Source: Ignavibacteriota bacterium
Lineage (GTDB): Bacteria > Bacteroidota > Ignavibacteria > UBA10030
Direction of reading: 5' to 3'
DNA length: 64,000 nt
Assembly (NCBI GenBank): GCA_003170475.1
Contig: PMZI01000023.1
Span: forward strand, 276,402-340,401
The notes under the pieces are model-generated. The model searched no databases, was not told the DNA's origin, and saw nothing but the letters and a program-made list of their open reading frames with translations. Shown piece after piece: positions 47,850 through 58,532 of the stretch (its first letter is position 1; each line of letters opens with the position of its first letter). The translations under genes and the position numbers were made by a program.

Positions 47850-49106
47850 GTGAAGAAACAAAGAATTGCAGTGGCATATTCCGGCGGCCTTGATACCTCT
47901 GTTATCGTCAAATGGCTGCAGGAAAAATACAACGCAGAAGTGATTACCGTGACAGGAAACCTTGGCCAGAAGAAGGAGTTGACCGGGGTTCCGGAAAAAG
48001 CATACAAGACAGGAGCCAAAAAAGTATATGTGCAGGACCTGAGAGACGAATTCGTTGAAGACTACATCTTCCCGGCGCTGAAAGCCGGGGCTCTCTACGA
48101 ATTCACCTACCCCATGGCGACGGCCATTGGCAGACCGTTGCTGGCGAAATCGCTGGTCGACATCGCGCGCCGTGAACGATGCACAGCTGTGGCACATGGT
48201 TGCACCGGAAAAGGCAACGATCAGGTTCGTTTTGAGGCGTCGATTGCCGCATTGGCTCCGGATCTGAAAGTGCTTGCACCGCTCCGCGATTGGGAATTCA
48301 AATCCCGTGAAGAAGAAATTGCGTATTGTGAAAAGCACGGAATCCCGGTGGCGGCGACGAAAAAGAATCCCTATTCGATCGACGAAAATGTGTGGGGAAC
48401 CGCCATCGAGTGTGGCGTTCTTGAAGATCCCATGGCAGAACCTCCAGCGGATGCTTTCCAGAGAACCGTTTCTCCGCAGGAAGCCCCCGACAAAGCAACG
48501 ACACTCACCATTGAGTTCAAGCAAGGTGTGCCTGTATCTCTTGATGGCAAAAAGCTCTCTGGCTTTGAGATCATTGAGACGCTCAATGAAATCGGAGGTG
48601 AAAACGGCATCGGACGGATCGATTTGATCGAGAATAGATTGGTAGGAATCAAATCCCGTGAAGTGTACGAAGCACCGGCCGCGGTCATCTTGCATTTTGC
48701 GCACAGGGAACTGGAACGCCTGACGCTTGACAAGGAAGTAACGCATTACAAAGCGAAGATTGCCCAGGATTATGCGAACCTCATCTATAATGGTCTCTGG
48801 TTTACGCCCCTGCGAGCGGCCCTGGAAGCCTTCGTCAACGTGACGCAGAAGACCGTCAATGGACTCGTCAAGATCAAACTCTACAAAGGGAACATCGACA
48901 TAGCGGGGCGGTCCTCTGCCAATTCGTTGTATGACACGAAGCTGGCCACCTATACAGAAGAGGATACGTTCGACCACAAAGCGAGCGAAGGATTTATCAA
49001 GATCTTCTCGCTTCCCGCGAAAACGTTCTATCAAGTCAATCCAAGAGGGTTTGTAAAGAAACGCACCTTGAAGCGCAAACAGAAGAAATCCGCGACAAAG
49101 TCATGA
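47850..49106 (+). CDS. argG: Argininosuccinate synthase
   Basis: [34 protein letters not shown]. Confidence 0.97.
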   Translation: MKKQRIAVAYSGGLDTSVIVKWLQEKYNAEVITVTGNLGQKKELTGVPEKAYKTGAKKVYVQDLRDEFVEDYIFPALKAGALYEFTYPMATAIGRPLLAKSLVDIARRERCTAVAHGCTGKGNDQVRFEASIAALAPDLKVLAPLRDWEFKSREEEIAYCEKHGIPVAATKKNPYSIDENVWGTAIECGVLEDPMAEPPADAFQRTVSPQEAPDKATTLTIEFKQGVPVSLDGKKLSGFEIIETLNEIGGENGIGRIDLIENRLVGIKSREVYEAPAAVILHFAHRELERLTLDKEVTHYKAKIAQDYANLIYNGLWFTPLRAALEAFVNVTQKTVNGLVKIKLYKGNIDIAGRSSANSLYDTKLATYTEEDTFDHKASEGFIKIFSLPAKTFYQVNPRGFVKKRTLKRKQKKSATKS

Positions 49107-49134
49107 TTTGATTGAACTATCCATGAACAAAAGA

Positions 49135-49166
49135 AGCCGACGAGCAATCGTCGGCTTTGTTATTGT
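49135..49166 (+). terminator. Rho-independent terminator after argG
   Basis: Perfect 9-bp stem AGCCGACGA-gcaa-TCGTCGGCT with GNRA-type loop, followed by TTGTTATTGT. Confidence 0.85.
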
Positions 49167-49270
49167 TGTACGTCACCTCAAGTCGTATGCAAAGGAAGAA
49201 ACGAACAATCCAGCGGAAAGCAACGGCTCTTCCCCGCCTTGACGCTCAGAGGCATATTCAGTAGCTTACC

Positions 49271-51589
49271 ATGAACTCTTTTGAGGTCGCTGCTATGCGC
49301 TGTCGCTTTGTCTTTGATGTTACACTCATTCTTTTCCTCTGTCTGCTTCCTGATGGTTGGTCTCAAGCTCAGGAGACGAACAAGTCCCTGGACAGCCTCA
49401 TCAGAAAAGCCGATTCGCTTCTTGCAATGCGGAAACCCGCAGCTGCAGAAGAACTCTACAAGGCCGTGCTCTCGATCAACAACGCTTCGCTTCCCGCGAT
49501 CATAGGGACTGGGAAAGCCGCAATGGCCGAGCGATCATGGTCCACCGCAGTTGATGAGTTCGAGCACGCATCAGAGCTTGACTCGAGCAATCTGGATGCA
49601 CGGTACTATCTGGGTTGCGCCTATGCGGAACGTGGTCGATCCCGCTATCTTATCGACAAACTGCTGGGATTGTTTTCTCAATCGAGCTTTGACAAAGCAA
49701 AATCCAATCTTGATTGGGTGATATCGCGTGATTCACTATTCCGCGATGCTTTGTATCAGCGGGCAATAGTATTTTATTTTCAGCACGAATACCGAAATGC
49801 CATTCCGCTCGCCCTCAAGCAGATTGAACTCAAGCCGGATCTTCGCAATGGTCATAGTGGTCTGCAAAAGATTTATCGCGAGGCAATAGCATATTGGTCA
49901 CTGAGTGATCTGCCGGAGCGTGTGTCTCAACCTGAAAATGACTATGATCGATTCTTCCATGCCGAGCGTCTTCGTCGAAAGGGTCGCTTACAAGAAGCCG
50001 ATTCGTTCTTGCGTGAAATGCGGGAAAGGCCGGGTATCGTGCGTCCTCAGTTGATTCTCCAATCGTTGGCGAGACTCAAGGCAACGCAAAAAATGCCGGA
50101 TGAGGTGGAACAGCTTGTCACCGAATCGATCGCTCTCATTCGTACGATGGCTGATGCCGACCTTGTTTTCGAAGATGTGAAGTATCTTGTCTCGGACTCA
50201 GAGCTGGCTCAATACGACGCGTTGACGTCAGCGTCTGATGCGCGGCAGTTCTTCACCACCTTCTGGGCGAAGCGAAATCCGTATCCGGCCCAACGGGCAA
50301 ATGCGCGGATAGCCCAGCATTATGAACGCCTGGCGTATGCTGAGGAGTACTTCGAACAGTTCGGGCGCAAGACATTTGCGGCCGAAACGATGCCGGTGGA
50401 CTTTCCACAGGCATACTTCCTGAACGAAGAATTTAACGATAAGGGAATCATTTACTTGCGCCACGGCGAGCCTAATCACAGAGTGATGACACTGAGAGCG
50501 GACACTTCGAACGAATCATGGCAATACCTCGCAACCCCGGAATACGGAGAAATGCTGTTCGACTTCTTCGTTCCGGTTGGTGGACACATCACTGAATGGC
50601 GTCTCACACCGGTTCTGCCCGATCCTGGTATGTGGGAAGATCGCGAGGAGTACTCTCAAAAGTACATGCGCCTCGTACATTCGGCATCAAACGGAGTGTC
50701 ACAAGAACTGATGCGATCGACAGAAGAAGGCAAGGAGCAAATTGAAAGGGGTATCTCCACAGATCGCTTTTCGTTTACGGACACGGTGCGATACTACGAA
50801 TCTCCGATCTCGGTGGTGTGTTTCCGGGGGAGCAGGGGGAGAACCGTGATGGATATTGGCTATGTGATTGCCCCCTCGGAAATCGCGAAAACGCTTGCTG
50901 ATACGGTAACATCGTTCGATGTCGAAGCCCAATGTTCATTGTATACAACATCATGGAAGCGGGTTGTATCTTCGCACAGGAATCATACGTACGGACGAAC
51001 GAAAGGTCTCGGCGAACTCACCATTGAGCAGTTCAGTGCGAGCGTTGCGCCGGATTCATATTTTGTGGCCTGGCAGGGGAAACCCGTTCGTGGGAACATG
51101 ATATTCAATAAGGACGCACATGTCCTTGCGCCGGATTTCTCCGGCTCTTCCCTTAATATCAGCGACATCGAGCTGGCGTATATGATCGAGCCGGCGAAGC
51201 CTGGTGGAGGATTTACCAAAGGATCACTGTCGGTTGTTCCCAATCCTGTTGGAAAATGTCCACTCGACCATCCACTGTATCTCTATTTCGAGATATACAA
51301 TCTGGCGAAGGACGCCAACGGTCGAACTTCATACTCGATCGAGTACAAACTCGCATCGGTGCAAATTAACAAGTCCTTGTTGGCGAGTCTCTTCGGCAGT
51401 CGCCGCAAAACGTCGATTGCGGTGCCTTCAGAACGAACCGGAAAAGAAAACTGGTCCCCGGAGCACATGGCTTTGGATGTCAGCGAACTCGAACCGGGGC
51501 GATACAACGTTCAGGTGACGCTGAAAGATCATGTCGCAGGAACATCGGTGTCGCGATCGGTTGCTGCGGAGATCTATGAAAAAGAATGA
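49271..51589 (+). CDS. TPR and GWxTD-domain protein
   Basis: Signal segment, TPR-like helices (EELYKAVLSINNASLPAIIGTGKAA), FFTTFWAKRNPYPAQRANARIAQHYERLAYAEEYF. Confidence 0.75.
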   Translation: MNSFEVAAMRCRFVFDVTLILFLCLLPDGWSQAQETNKSLDSLIRKADSLLAMRKPAAAEELYKAVLSINNASLPAIIGTGKAAMAERSWSTAVDEFEHASELDSSNLDARYYLGCAYAERGRSRYLIDKLLGLFSQSSFDKAKSNLDWVISRDSLFRDALYQRAIVFYFQHEYRNAIPLALKQIELKPDLRNGHSGLQKIYREAIAYWSLSDLPERVSQPENDYDRFFHAERLRRKGRLQEADSFLREMRERPGIVRPQLILQSLARLKATQKMPDEVEQLVTESIALIRTMADADLVFEDVKYLVSDSELAQYDALTSASDARQFFTTFWAKRNPYPAQRANARIAQHYERLAYAEEYFEQFGRKTFAAETMPVDFPQAYFLNEEFNDKGIIYLRHGEPNHRVMTLRADTSNESWQYLATPEYGEMLFDFFVPVGGHITEWRLTPVLPDPGMWEDREEYSQKYMRLVHSASNGVSQELMRSTEEGKEQIERGISTDRFSFTDTVRYYESPISVVCFRGSRGRTVMDIGYVIAPSEIAKTLADTVTSFDVEAQCSLYTTSWKRVVSSHRNHTYGRTKGLGELTIEQFSASVAPDSYFVAWQGKPVRGNMIFNKDAHVLAPDFSGSSLNISDIELAYMIEPAKPGGGFTKGSLSVVPNPVGKCPLDHPLYLYFEIYNLAKDANGRTSYSIEYKLASVQINKSLLASLFGSRRKTSIAVPSERTGKENWSPEHMALDVSELEPGRYNVQVTLKDHVAGTSVSRSVAAEIYEKE

Positions 51590-51598
51590 ACGCGTACT

Positions 51599-52348
51599 AT
51601 GAGTGTGGTTCGCACCATGGCATCCAGAGAACTCCGAGTGAGCGAAGACGGTCCGTATGGCGCTCGCGAACTGAAAGCACGCTATCGGCCGTATTTTCTG
51701 CGCGGTCTGTGGTTGTCCCTGCTGGTTCACGGGCTGTTTCTGTCAGCATATTGGTTGTCGCAGATTTCTCTTTTCTCCCGCGTAGAGAAGGGGAGGGTTT
51801 TTGTCGTGCGATACGCCGACCTCGGTCCTCCTCCGTCGCTGCAGCATGAACTACTGCATGGAATTCCCTCTGCGAAATATTCACTCAAGGACTTTGATTA
51901 CGGGGTACCGGTGCCGGTTCCGGAGGTGGAACTCAAGGAAGAGAAGCCCTTCCCGACCCAGGAACAACTCAGCCAGACGGGTCCTGTTGCCGGAGAAGGA
52001 AATGGCGGTGGGATCATGATTCCAGACAGCGTCCGCGATGACCTCGTCGGAGGTGACCTGGAAGGCATCACACCGGATGTATTCCCTGTTCTCATGAAGA
52101 TCGCTGTACCGCTGTATCCGGAAGCGGCGATGAAAAAGAAGGTGGGCGGGACAGTATGGCTCAATGTGTTGGTCGATCAACGCGGGAGCGTGAAGTCGGC
52201 GAGGGTTTTGAAGAGCGATGCGGAAGAGCTGAATCAGGCGGCGATGGATGCCGCTCGCAAGTATGCGTTTACGCCGGGGATCTACCGAAACAAGCCCATC
52301 CCGGTCTGGGTGTCAATTCCGATCGAGTTTCGATATGAAGGAAACTGA
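51599..52348 (+). CDS. TonB-family energy transducer
   Basis: Single TM near N-terminus, C-terminal YPEAAMKKKVGGTVWLNVLVDQRGSVKSARVLKS...YAFTPGIYRNKPIPVWVSIPIEF. Confidence 0.88.
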   Translation: MSVVRTMASRELRVSEDGPYGARELKARYRPYFLRGLWLSLLVHGLFLSAYWLSQISLFSRVEKGRVFVVRYADLGPPPSLQHELLHGIPSAKYSLKDFDYGVPVPVPEVELKEEKPFPTQEQLSQTGPVAGEGNGGGIMIPDSVRDDLVGGDLEGITPDVFPVLMKIAVPLYPEAAMKKKVGGTVWLNVLVDQRGSVKSARVLKSDAEELNQAAMDAARKYAFTPGIYRNKPIPVWVSIPIEFRYEGN

Positions 52349-52616
52349 ATTCGATACGATGTGTCACCAGGGGACGCGTCCCGCGAAAACTTGACGGAAG
52401 AATCATCGAGATCATCAAAGCCTATGCGATGTGCCGCCGCTGACCCTCGCCTTGAATCTTCACTCAAATCTTGGTTCATTCAATCGCACCGTCAGTTTGA
52501 TGCAAAGGCTCATGTTGGTGCTCCGCACCTACCCCCCCTCACGTACCGATTCCTTCCTGTGTGGGAATAACCCTCTGACGATGCCACTGCTTTCAAATCA
52601 AACAAAGGAGATTTCG

Positions 52617-54428
52617 ATGTTTCGCAAATTGCTTTCTCTGCTCCTCTTTGTTCCTTGCACTCTCCCGGCAGCAGGAGTCACTCAAAGTGATTCCCTGTAC
52701 ATGCGTTTCGTGTCGCCCGAACATGACTCAATCCAAAGCAATGCACCTCGGAGCAATTTTGCCGCCTGCACTAATCCTGCCGCGAAAGTATTCATTAATG
52801 GTAAAGAAGTGAAAGTCTATGGTAGCGGTGCGTTCATAGGATCGGTGAATCTTGCCGTCGGCATAAATCCTGTGCGAGTTGTCGCGCGTGCGATGAACGG
52901 TGACTCCCTGGTGAAGCTCTTCGTTTTTACCCGACCCGAGCCGCCGAAGCCGTTGACGCATGAACCGGCGGTGATTGACGCTCAGTCAATCGAGCCGAGG
53001 CAAAACCTGTGGCTGGGAAAAGACGATATCCTCGAAGTAAAATTCCGCGGAAGCCCGGGATATCAAGCATACCTCGATATCGCGGAAGTTGAATCAGGGA
53101 TTCCGATGTTCGAATTGCCCGCGAGCGACTCCATCGCCGGATCCGGAACGTACATCGGGCGATACAAAGTGAGGGAATCAGACAAAGCGCGTGATGTGCC
53201 GGTGCGTGTGCGACTGAAGAAAAGCTTCTGGAGCAGCGAAAAAGCATTCTCAGCTGGAAAGGTTTCGATCCTTCCGAAGGAATTCCCGCGAGTGGCAATC
53301 GTCACGGGGCGAAGGCCGTTCCTCAACGCCGGTCTCGGCGAAGATCGACTTGGTGGAGCGAAGCTTGGTTACCTCCAGGCCGGTATCAGGGTAACGGTTG
53401 TCGGCAAAGTGGGGCGTCAGTACAAGATACAACTGTCAGACGCCATGGTGGGATGGCTGCCGGAAGATTTTGCGCAGCTCTTGCCCGTCGAAACCCCTCA
53501 GCCGCGATCACTTGTAAGCTCCATCTCAACATCGGGGAATGCCGCGGAAGATCTCATCAGTGTCTCACTTGATCAACGCCTTCCGTATCTCGCAGACCAA
53601 ATGGTCGATCCCCCTGCGCTGGTGGTCGATATTTTCGGCGCAACCTCGAACACCAACTGGATTACACACCACCGTTCGGCGACGGGAATCAAGAGCGTCA
53701 GTTGGAATCAAATTGGGACCGATCATTATCGCCTAACAATTGCTCTGAACAATTCCCAACACTGGGGGTACGACGTCGGGTACGACCAGGGATCCAACCT
53801 GAGAATTCGTGTACGAAAACCACCCAAGGTCGCAAATCCGGATTCTGTTCTTGCTGGTTTCACGATCGCTGTGGACGCGGGGCATGGTGGTGATAACACA
53901 GGTGCAGCTGGCGCGACAGGAGTACTGGAAAAGAATATCAACCTCTCGATAGCGTTGCATCTTCGATCGCTTCTTGAGGACAAAGGCGTGAAAGTTGTGA
54001 TGACAAGGGTGGACGACAGCAGCGTGGGCATGCCGGAACGGACGGATGCCATCATCAATGGAGGGGCACAGATTCTCGTCAGTATCCACTGCAATTCTGT
54101 CGGAGCGAGTTCGGATGCAGAAGCGGTACGGGGAACAAGCACATACTACCGCCATCTTGGCTATCAACCTCTTGCCAACATCATGTATGGAAAGATGCTC
54201 GAGCTGGGTCTGAATCAATTTGGCATGGTCGGGAGCTTCAACTTTTCGCTCAATGCACCCACGCAGCTTCCGAACGTGCTGGTGGAGACGGCATTCCTCT
54301 CGAATCCGGACGACGAGATGAAACTGCTCGACGACAGTTTTCGGAAGGCCATCGCGGGCAAGATCACTTCAGGATTGGAGCAATTCGTGAAAGCGTACGC
54401 ACGGTCAGCAGAAAAGGGGAAAGAATAG
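52617..54428 (+). CDS. N-acetylmuramoyl-L-alanine amidase (Amidase_3, AmiC-like) with SH3-like region
   Basis: Signal peptide MFRKLLSLLLFVPCTLPAAG; IAVDAGHGGDNTGAAG, LEKNINLSIALHLRSLL, ILVSIHCNS, VETAFLSNPDDE. Start refined from 52431 (SD aaaggag). Confidence 0.92.
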   Translation: MFRKLLSLLLFVPCTLPAAGVTQSDSLYMRFVSPEHDSIQSNAPRSNFAACTNPAAKVFINGKEVKVYGSGAFIGSVNLAVGINPVRVVARAMNGDSLVKLFVFTRPEPPKPLTHEPAVIDAQSIEPRQNLWLGKDDILEVKFRGSPGYQAYLDIAEVESGIPMFELPASDSIAGSGTYIGRYKVRESDKARDVPVRVRLKKSFWSSEKAFSAGKVSILPKEFPRVAIVTGRRPFLNAGLGEDRLGGAKLGYLQAGIRVTVVGKVGRQYKIQLSDAMVGWLPEDFAQLLPVETPQPRSLVSSISTSGNAAEDLISVSLDQRLPYLADQMVDPPALVVDIFGATSNTNWITHHRSATGIKSVSWNQIGTDHYRLTIALNNSQHWGYDVGYDQGSNLRIRVRKPPKVANPDSVLAGFTIAVDAGHGGDNTGAAGATGVLEKNINLSIALHLRSLLEDKGVKVVMTRVDDSSVGMPERTDAIINGGAQILVSIHCNSVGASSDAEAVRGTSTYYRHLGYQPLANIMYGKMLELGLNQFGMVGSFNFSLNAPTQLPNVLVETAFLSNPDDEMKLLDDSFRKAIAGKITSGLEQFVKAYARSAEKGKE

Positions 54429-54648
54429 CAATCAGGAGTCAGAAAGCGACGCTTCGGGCAAGAAACGATAATTGTCACCCGGGTCGGAAGTCCTCACAGC
54501 ACTTCTCGCTAGAGAGGCTGTGCTTGGATTTCTTCCGTTGATAGGCGGTGGATTTTTCAGTATTTTGCTTATGAATGGTTAGCGTGTCAGTCGGCAGCTA
54601 ACAGTCCCACCAATCATCAATCGAACATCGTCGATCGGAAATTACCGT

Positions 54649-56040
54649 ATGGCACATCGCGCACTCTGGAGCGGGCGGTTCACAGAACCCCTGGCTGAAA
54701 TTGCGTTAAAATTCTCCTCTTCTATCGAGCTCGACAAACAATTGTATAGAGAAGATATCGCCGGGAGTATTGCGCACGTAGAGATGCTGGGAGCGACCCA
54801 TATCCTGACGGCGGCAGAAGCCCGCAAGATCCGCACAGCGCTGAATCAGATACAAAGAGAAATTGAAACGGGTAAGTTCCGGCTCACGGAAGAGCACGAG
54901 GATGTGCATCTTGCGATTGAACAAAGGCTGATTCACAAGATTGGTCCCTTGGGCGGCAAACTTCACACGGGGCGGAGCCGAAACGACCAGGTGGCACTCG
55001 ACGAGCGTTTGTATCTTCGTTCGGCCATCAGGGACATCAACAAGCTGATCATTCAGCTGCAGCGAGTGTTGCTGTACAAGGCCGAGAAGTATTTTGGAAC
55101 GCTCATGCCGGGATACACCCACCTCCAGCGTGCGCAACCCGTCATGCTCTCGCATCATCTCCTCGCCTATGTTTCCATGCTCGAGCGTGACCTCGAGCGC
55201 ATGAACGATTGCTGTGCACGGCTGAACAAGCTGCCTCTGGGTGCAGCAGCTCTGGCGGGGACATCATTTCCCATTGATCGAGCACGAGTTGCGAAGAAGC
55301 TCCATTTTGACGGCGTGGTGGAAAACAGCATGGATGCGGTGAGCGATAGGGATTACGTCATTGAGTTCATTGCTGCATGCAGCCTCGTGATGACGCACCT
55401 GAGCCGCATCGCGGAAGAGATGGTGCTCTGGAGCACGAAGGAATTTGGCTTCATCCATATCAGCGATGCCTACACAACGGGCAGCAGTATCATGCCGCAG
55501 AAGAAAAATCCTGATATGGCCGAACTTGTGCGCGGCAAGACGGGGCGCGTCTACGGATCGCTGGTAAACATGCTAACCATCATGAAAGCCCTTCCGCTCG
55601 CCTATAATCGAGATATGCAGGAAGACAAGCTGCCCATGTTTGAATCGGTTGCGACAACACAACAATGTCTGGCGATCGTCGCGCAAATGCTTGTGCACTC
55701 ACAATTTGACCGCCACCGCATGGAAGAGGAACTTCGAAACGATTTCTTGACTGCGACGGAGATAGCAGACTATCTGGTGCGCAAAGGATTGCCGTTCCGG
55801 GAGGCGCATGCAATAACGGGAAAGATTGTGACACACTGCATCGAGCGGCGCATGTATCTGGGGAACCTTGATCTGGAGACACTGCACCAGTTCTCGAAGT
55901 TGTTCGCGCCTGACGTGTTCGATTTCATGTTGCCGCATCGGAGCGTTGAGCAGAAAATGTCTTCGGGCAGCACCTCCCCACATGATGTGAAGCGCCAGAT
56001 CATTCGTTGGTCTAGGGTGTTGAAGGTGCGAAGGGGGTAG
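54649..56040 (+). CDS. argH: Argininosuccinate lyase
   Basis: LWSGRFTEPL, LHTGRSRNDQVA, GSSIMPQKKNPDMAELVRGKTGRVYG. Confidence 0.97.
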   Translation: MAHRALWSGRFTEPLAEIALKFSSSIELDKQLYREDIAGSIAHVEMLGATHILTAAEARKIRTALNQIQREIETGKFRLTEEHEDVHLAIEQRLIHKIGPLGGKLHTGRSRNDQVALDERLYLRSAIRDINKLIIQLQRVLLYKAEKYFGTLMPGYTHLQRAQPVMLSHHLLAYVSMLERDLERMNDCCARLNKLPLGAAALAGTSFPIDRARVAKKLHFDGVVENSMDAVSDRDYVIEFIAACSLVMTHLSRIAEEMVLWSTKEFGFIHISDAYTTGSSIMPQKKNPDMAELVRGKTGRVYGSLVNMLTIMKALPLAYNRDMQEDKLPMFESVATTQQCLAIVAQMLVHSQFDRHRMEEELRNDFLTATEIADYLVRKGLPFREAHAITGKIVTHCIERRMYLGNLDLETLHQFSKLFAPDVFDFMLPHRSVEQKMSSGSTSPHDVKRQIIRWSRVLKVRRG

Positions 56041-56082
56041 GGAGAGGGAACTCGCAAGGAGTCAGTAAGAAGGTGAAAGCAA

Positions 56083-56111
56083 AAGGCCGCCCCGGATATC
56101 GAGACGGCCTT
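56083..56111. terminator. Bidirectional terminator between convergent argH and the D-aminoacylase gene
   Basis: AAGGCCG...CGGCCTT stem flanked by A-rich left and T-rich right sides. Confidence 0.7.
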
Positions 56112-56128
56112 CTTGTGTGTACGAGTGT

Positions 56129-57790
56129 TTACTGGCGGACGTAACCGGGGCCGCGGAGCACCCGGCCGGGGAGATTGCCGGTGAACTTTCCGTTTTCCCA
56201 AACTGGCATGCCGTTGACGAGGACGAGACTTATTCCTTCGGAGTACTGGTGAGGGTTCTCAAATGTCGCCTTGTCGGTGATGGTCGCAGGATCGAAAACC
56301 ACGAGGTCAGCATAAAAGCCCGTTTTCAGGATGCCGCGATCCTTGATACCCATGCGTTGCGCAGGAAGCGACGTCATCTTTCGGATAGCGTCTTCGAGAG
56401 TGAGGATTTTGTCTTCCCGCACATACTTGGCAAGAATCCTCGGAAAACTCCCAAACGTTCTCGGATGAGGCTTTCCCTGGGAAAGTGGTCCTTCAGTGGC
56501 ACGAGCCGTAGCATCGGTGCAGAAACTCGTCCAGGTCTGAGCCATTCCCATTCTCAAATCCTCCTCGGTCATACCAAACGTAACACGGCCCGTCTTGCCC
56601 GAATCGGCGACGAGGAAGTCGAACATCGCTTCGAGAGGCTCTTTCTTCGATGCAGCGATAACCTCGGTGAATCGTTTTCCTTCCCATTTCTTCAGTTCGG
56701 GGTTTGAGACGGAACTTATCAGAACGAGCTGAAAATCTAACCATTTTGCAGATGCGAGTTCCTTCTTTATCTGCTTGCGAACCATGGGGTCCTGCAGGCG
56801 CTGCATGAATTTCTCAGTCCCGCCTTCCAGCACCCAGCCCGGCAGCCATGCTTTCAGGTCGTTGGATGAGGCGATATAGGGATATTGGTCGGCTGTGATG
56901 TCGAGGCCTTCGTTCCGCTGCTGCTGGATGATCCGTACAACTTCGGGCATCTTTCCCCAGTTGGGTTTTTGTGCGACCTTCAAATGCCAGATCTCCACAG
57001 GGATTTTCGCTCCTCGAGCAATATCAGCGGCTTCCAGAACAGACTCGATAACCTTTTCCTGCTCGTTCCGGATGTGCGAAGCGTAGATGCCGCCAAATTC
57101 GGCAGATGCTTTTGCCAACTCGATCAATTCAGGTGTTTTCGCAAACATCGCGGGCATATACTCCAGAGCAGAACTGACCCCCATTGCTCCCTGCTGCATG
57201 GCGGTTCGGACAATCTGTTTCATCTGACTCAATTCTTCGGTCGTCGGTTCGCGGTTGTCAAAACCAATGACAAATTCCCGCGCGGTTGCGGCCCCGACAT
57301 ACGATCCAAGATTGATTGCCGACCTGTTTTTCTCCACCCGGGCAAAGTAGCCGTTGAAGTCTGTCCAATCAACGGTGAGCTTGTACTCATCGAAATAGGA
57401 CTTCATCTCTTTGAGAATCTTGTCATTCACGGGGGCCGGAGATTCTCCCTCTCCATTGATTTCGGTGGTGATCCCCTGCGAAATTTTGCTCATTGCGCGG
57501 TTGTCGACAAGGATCGCATGCTCAGACTGCCCAAGCATGTCGATGAACCCGGGCGACACGACTTTGCCGCCTGCATCGACGACACGCTTTGCCAGCCGTA
57601 CATCGAGCTTTCCGATGGAGACGATTTTATCGTGATAGATGCCGATGTCTGCTTGATACCACGGATTGCCGGTGCCGTCGACAATCCTGGCGTTCTGGAT
57701 GAGAATGTCATAGGGACCCTCGCCAGAAGGCTGGCAAGAGATTCCGGATATGACGAGGAGGAAAAAGAGGGTAGCAATGAGAGGTTTCAT
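56129..57790 (-). CDS. N-acyl-D-amino-acid deacylase (D-aminoacylase) family, predicted lipoprotein
   Basis: ILIQNARIVDGTGNPWYQADIGI, VVSPGFIDMLGQSEHAIL, YASHIRNEQEKVIESV, LVISGISC lipobox. ORF track start 57838. Confidence 0.88.
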   Translation of the reverse strand: MKPLIATLFFLLVISGISCQPSGEGPYDILIQNARIVDGTGNPWYQADIGIYHDKIVSIGKLDVRLAKRVVDAGGKVVSPGFIDMLGQSEHAILVDNRAMSKISQGITTEINGEGESPAPVNDKILKEMKSYFDEYKLTVDWTDFNGYFARVEKNRSAINLGSYVGAATAREFVIGFDNREPTTEELSQMKQIVRTAMQQGAMGVSSALEYMPAMFAKTPELIELAKASAEFGGIYASHIRNEQEKVIESVLEAADIARGAKIPVEIWHLKVAQKPNWGKMPEVVRIIQQQRNEGLDITADQYPYIASSNDLKAWLPGWVLEGGTEKFMQRLQDPMVRKQIKKELASAKWLDFQLVLISSVSNPELKKWEGKRFTEVIAASKKEPLEAMFDFLVADSGKTGRVTFGMTEEDLRMGMAQTWTSFCTDATARATEGPLSQGKPHPRTFGSFPRILAKYVREDKILTLEDAIRKMTSLPAQRMGIKDRGILKTGFYADLVVFDPATITDKATFENPHQYSEGISLVLVNGMPVWENGKFTGNLPGRVLRGPGYVRQ

Positions 57791-57856
57791 GTGGTCACCT
57801 AAGGAGTGGGTGGACGATCCTCTTCCGCGAACGGTCACGAGACGCGTGTGGACGAC

Positions 57857-58441
57857 TCAAAAAGCATCTGATGTCATGAAGAGAAGTGCTGCGAGCGCGA
57901 GAAAGAGAATCAATGTGACAACGAGAGCTTTCAACATATGTACTTTCTCAGCGTTTTTCATCCCGAAGTAGCAGATGATCCCCGGAGTTCCCCACGCCAT
58001 GCCAATTAAATTGAGACCGAAGCCGACCTTCGCGAATAATTTCTCCGGATCATTATAAAACATCTCAATCGAAAGGACGGTCAAAACGCATCGCAGAATG
58101 GAGGTGAAAATGAGGGGAGCCATTCCCAAACCGACGAATCCGAGGGCATTGGGTAACTCACCGAGTCCGCCCAGAAGTTCTGCGCCAATATGAAATACCA
58201 TCGCCAATACAACCCAAAGCAAAAATGTGGTGAGTGTCGAGATAAAGAACGACAGGACACCAACACTCATGGTGGAAGTTCTCAGATAGCCCTGAAGGAA
58301 TGAATCGAGAGAGGTGAAAAACGCATACAGACTGACAATAATGAACGTATCCCCCAAACGCGGTGTATCATAGAGGGATGCCGTCGTGTACTCGGGGTCG
58401 AACATCACCTGGAAGATCTGCTGCAGATAGTACATGTTCAA
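57857..58441 (-). CDS. YIP1-family membrane protein
   Basis: Five hydrophobic segments in the YIP1 pattern. Confidence 0.65.
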   Translation of the reverse strand: MNMYYLQQIFQVMFDPEYTTASLYDTPRLGDTFIIVSLYAFFTSLDSFLQGYLRTSTMSVGVLSFFISTLTTFLLWVVLAMVFHIGAELLGGLGELPNALGFVGLGMAPLIFTSILRCVLTVLSIEMFYNDPEKLFAKVGFGLNLIGMAWGTPGIICYFGMKNAEKVHMLKALVVTLILFLALAALLFMTSDAF

Positions 58442-58532
58442 CCCTCGAGGCCGGTGCGTGGAAGAGTCTTCTTCAGATGGTACATCATTTGCTCTGGAAA
58501 ATCAAGCCAATAGAGCGCACGGGAGAAGAGGG

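Noticed and set aside
47793-49034. 413-aa antisense ORF covering argG
   Set aside because: Shadow of the highly conserved argG coding frame; rich in Cys/Phe/Arg with no domain.
54429-54648. Possible ARG box or attenuator upstream of argH (TTATGAAT; CACAGC...GCTGTG hairpin)
   Set aside because: No convincing paired palindrome comparable to that before argC; hairpin is short and not followed by a T tract.
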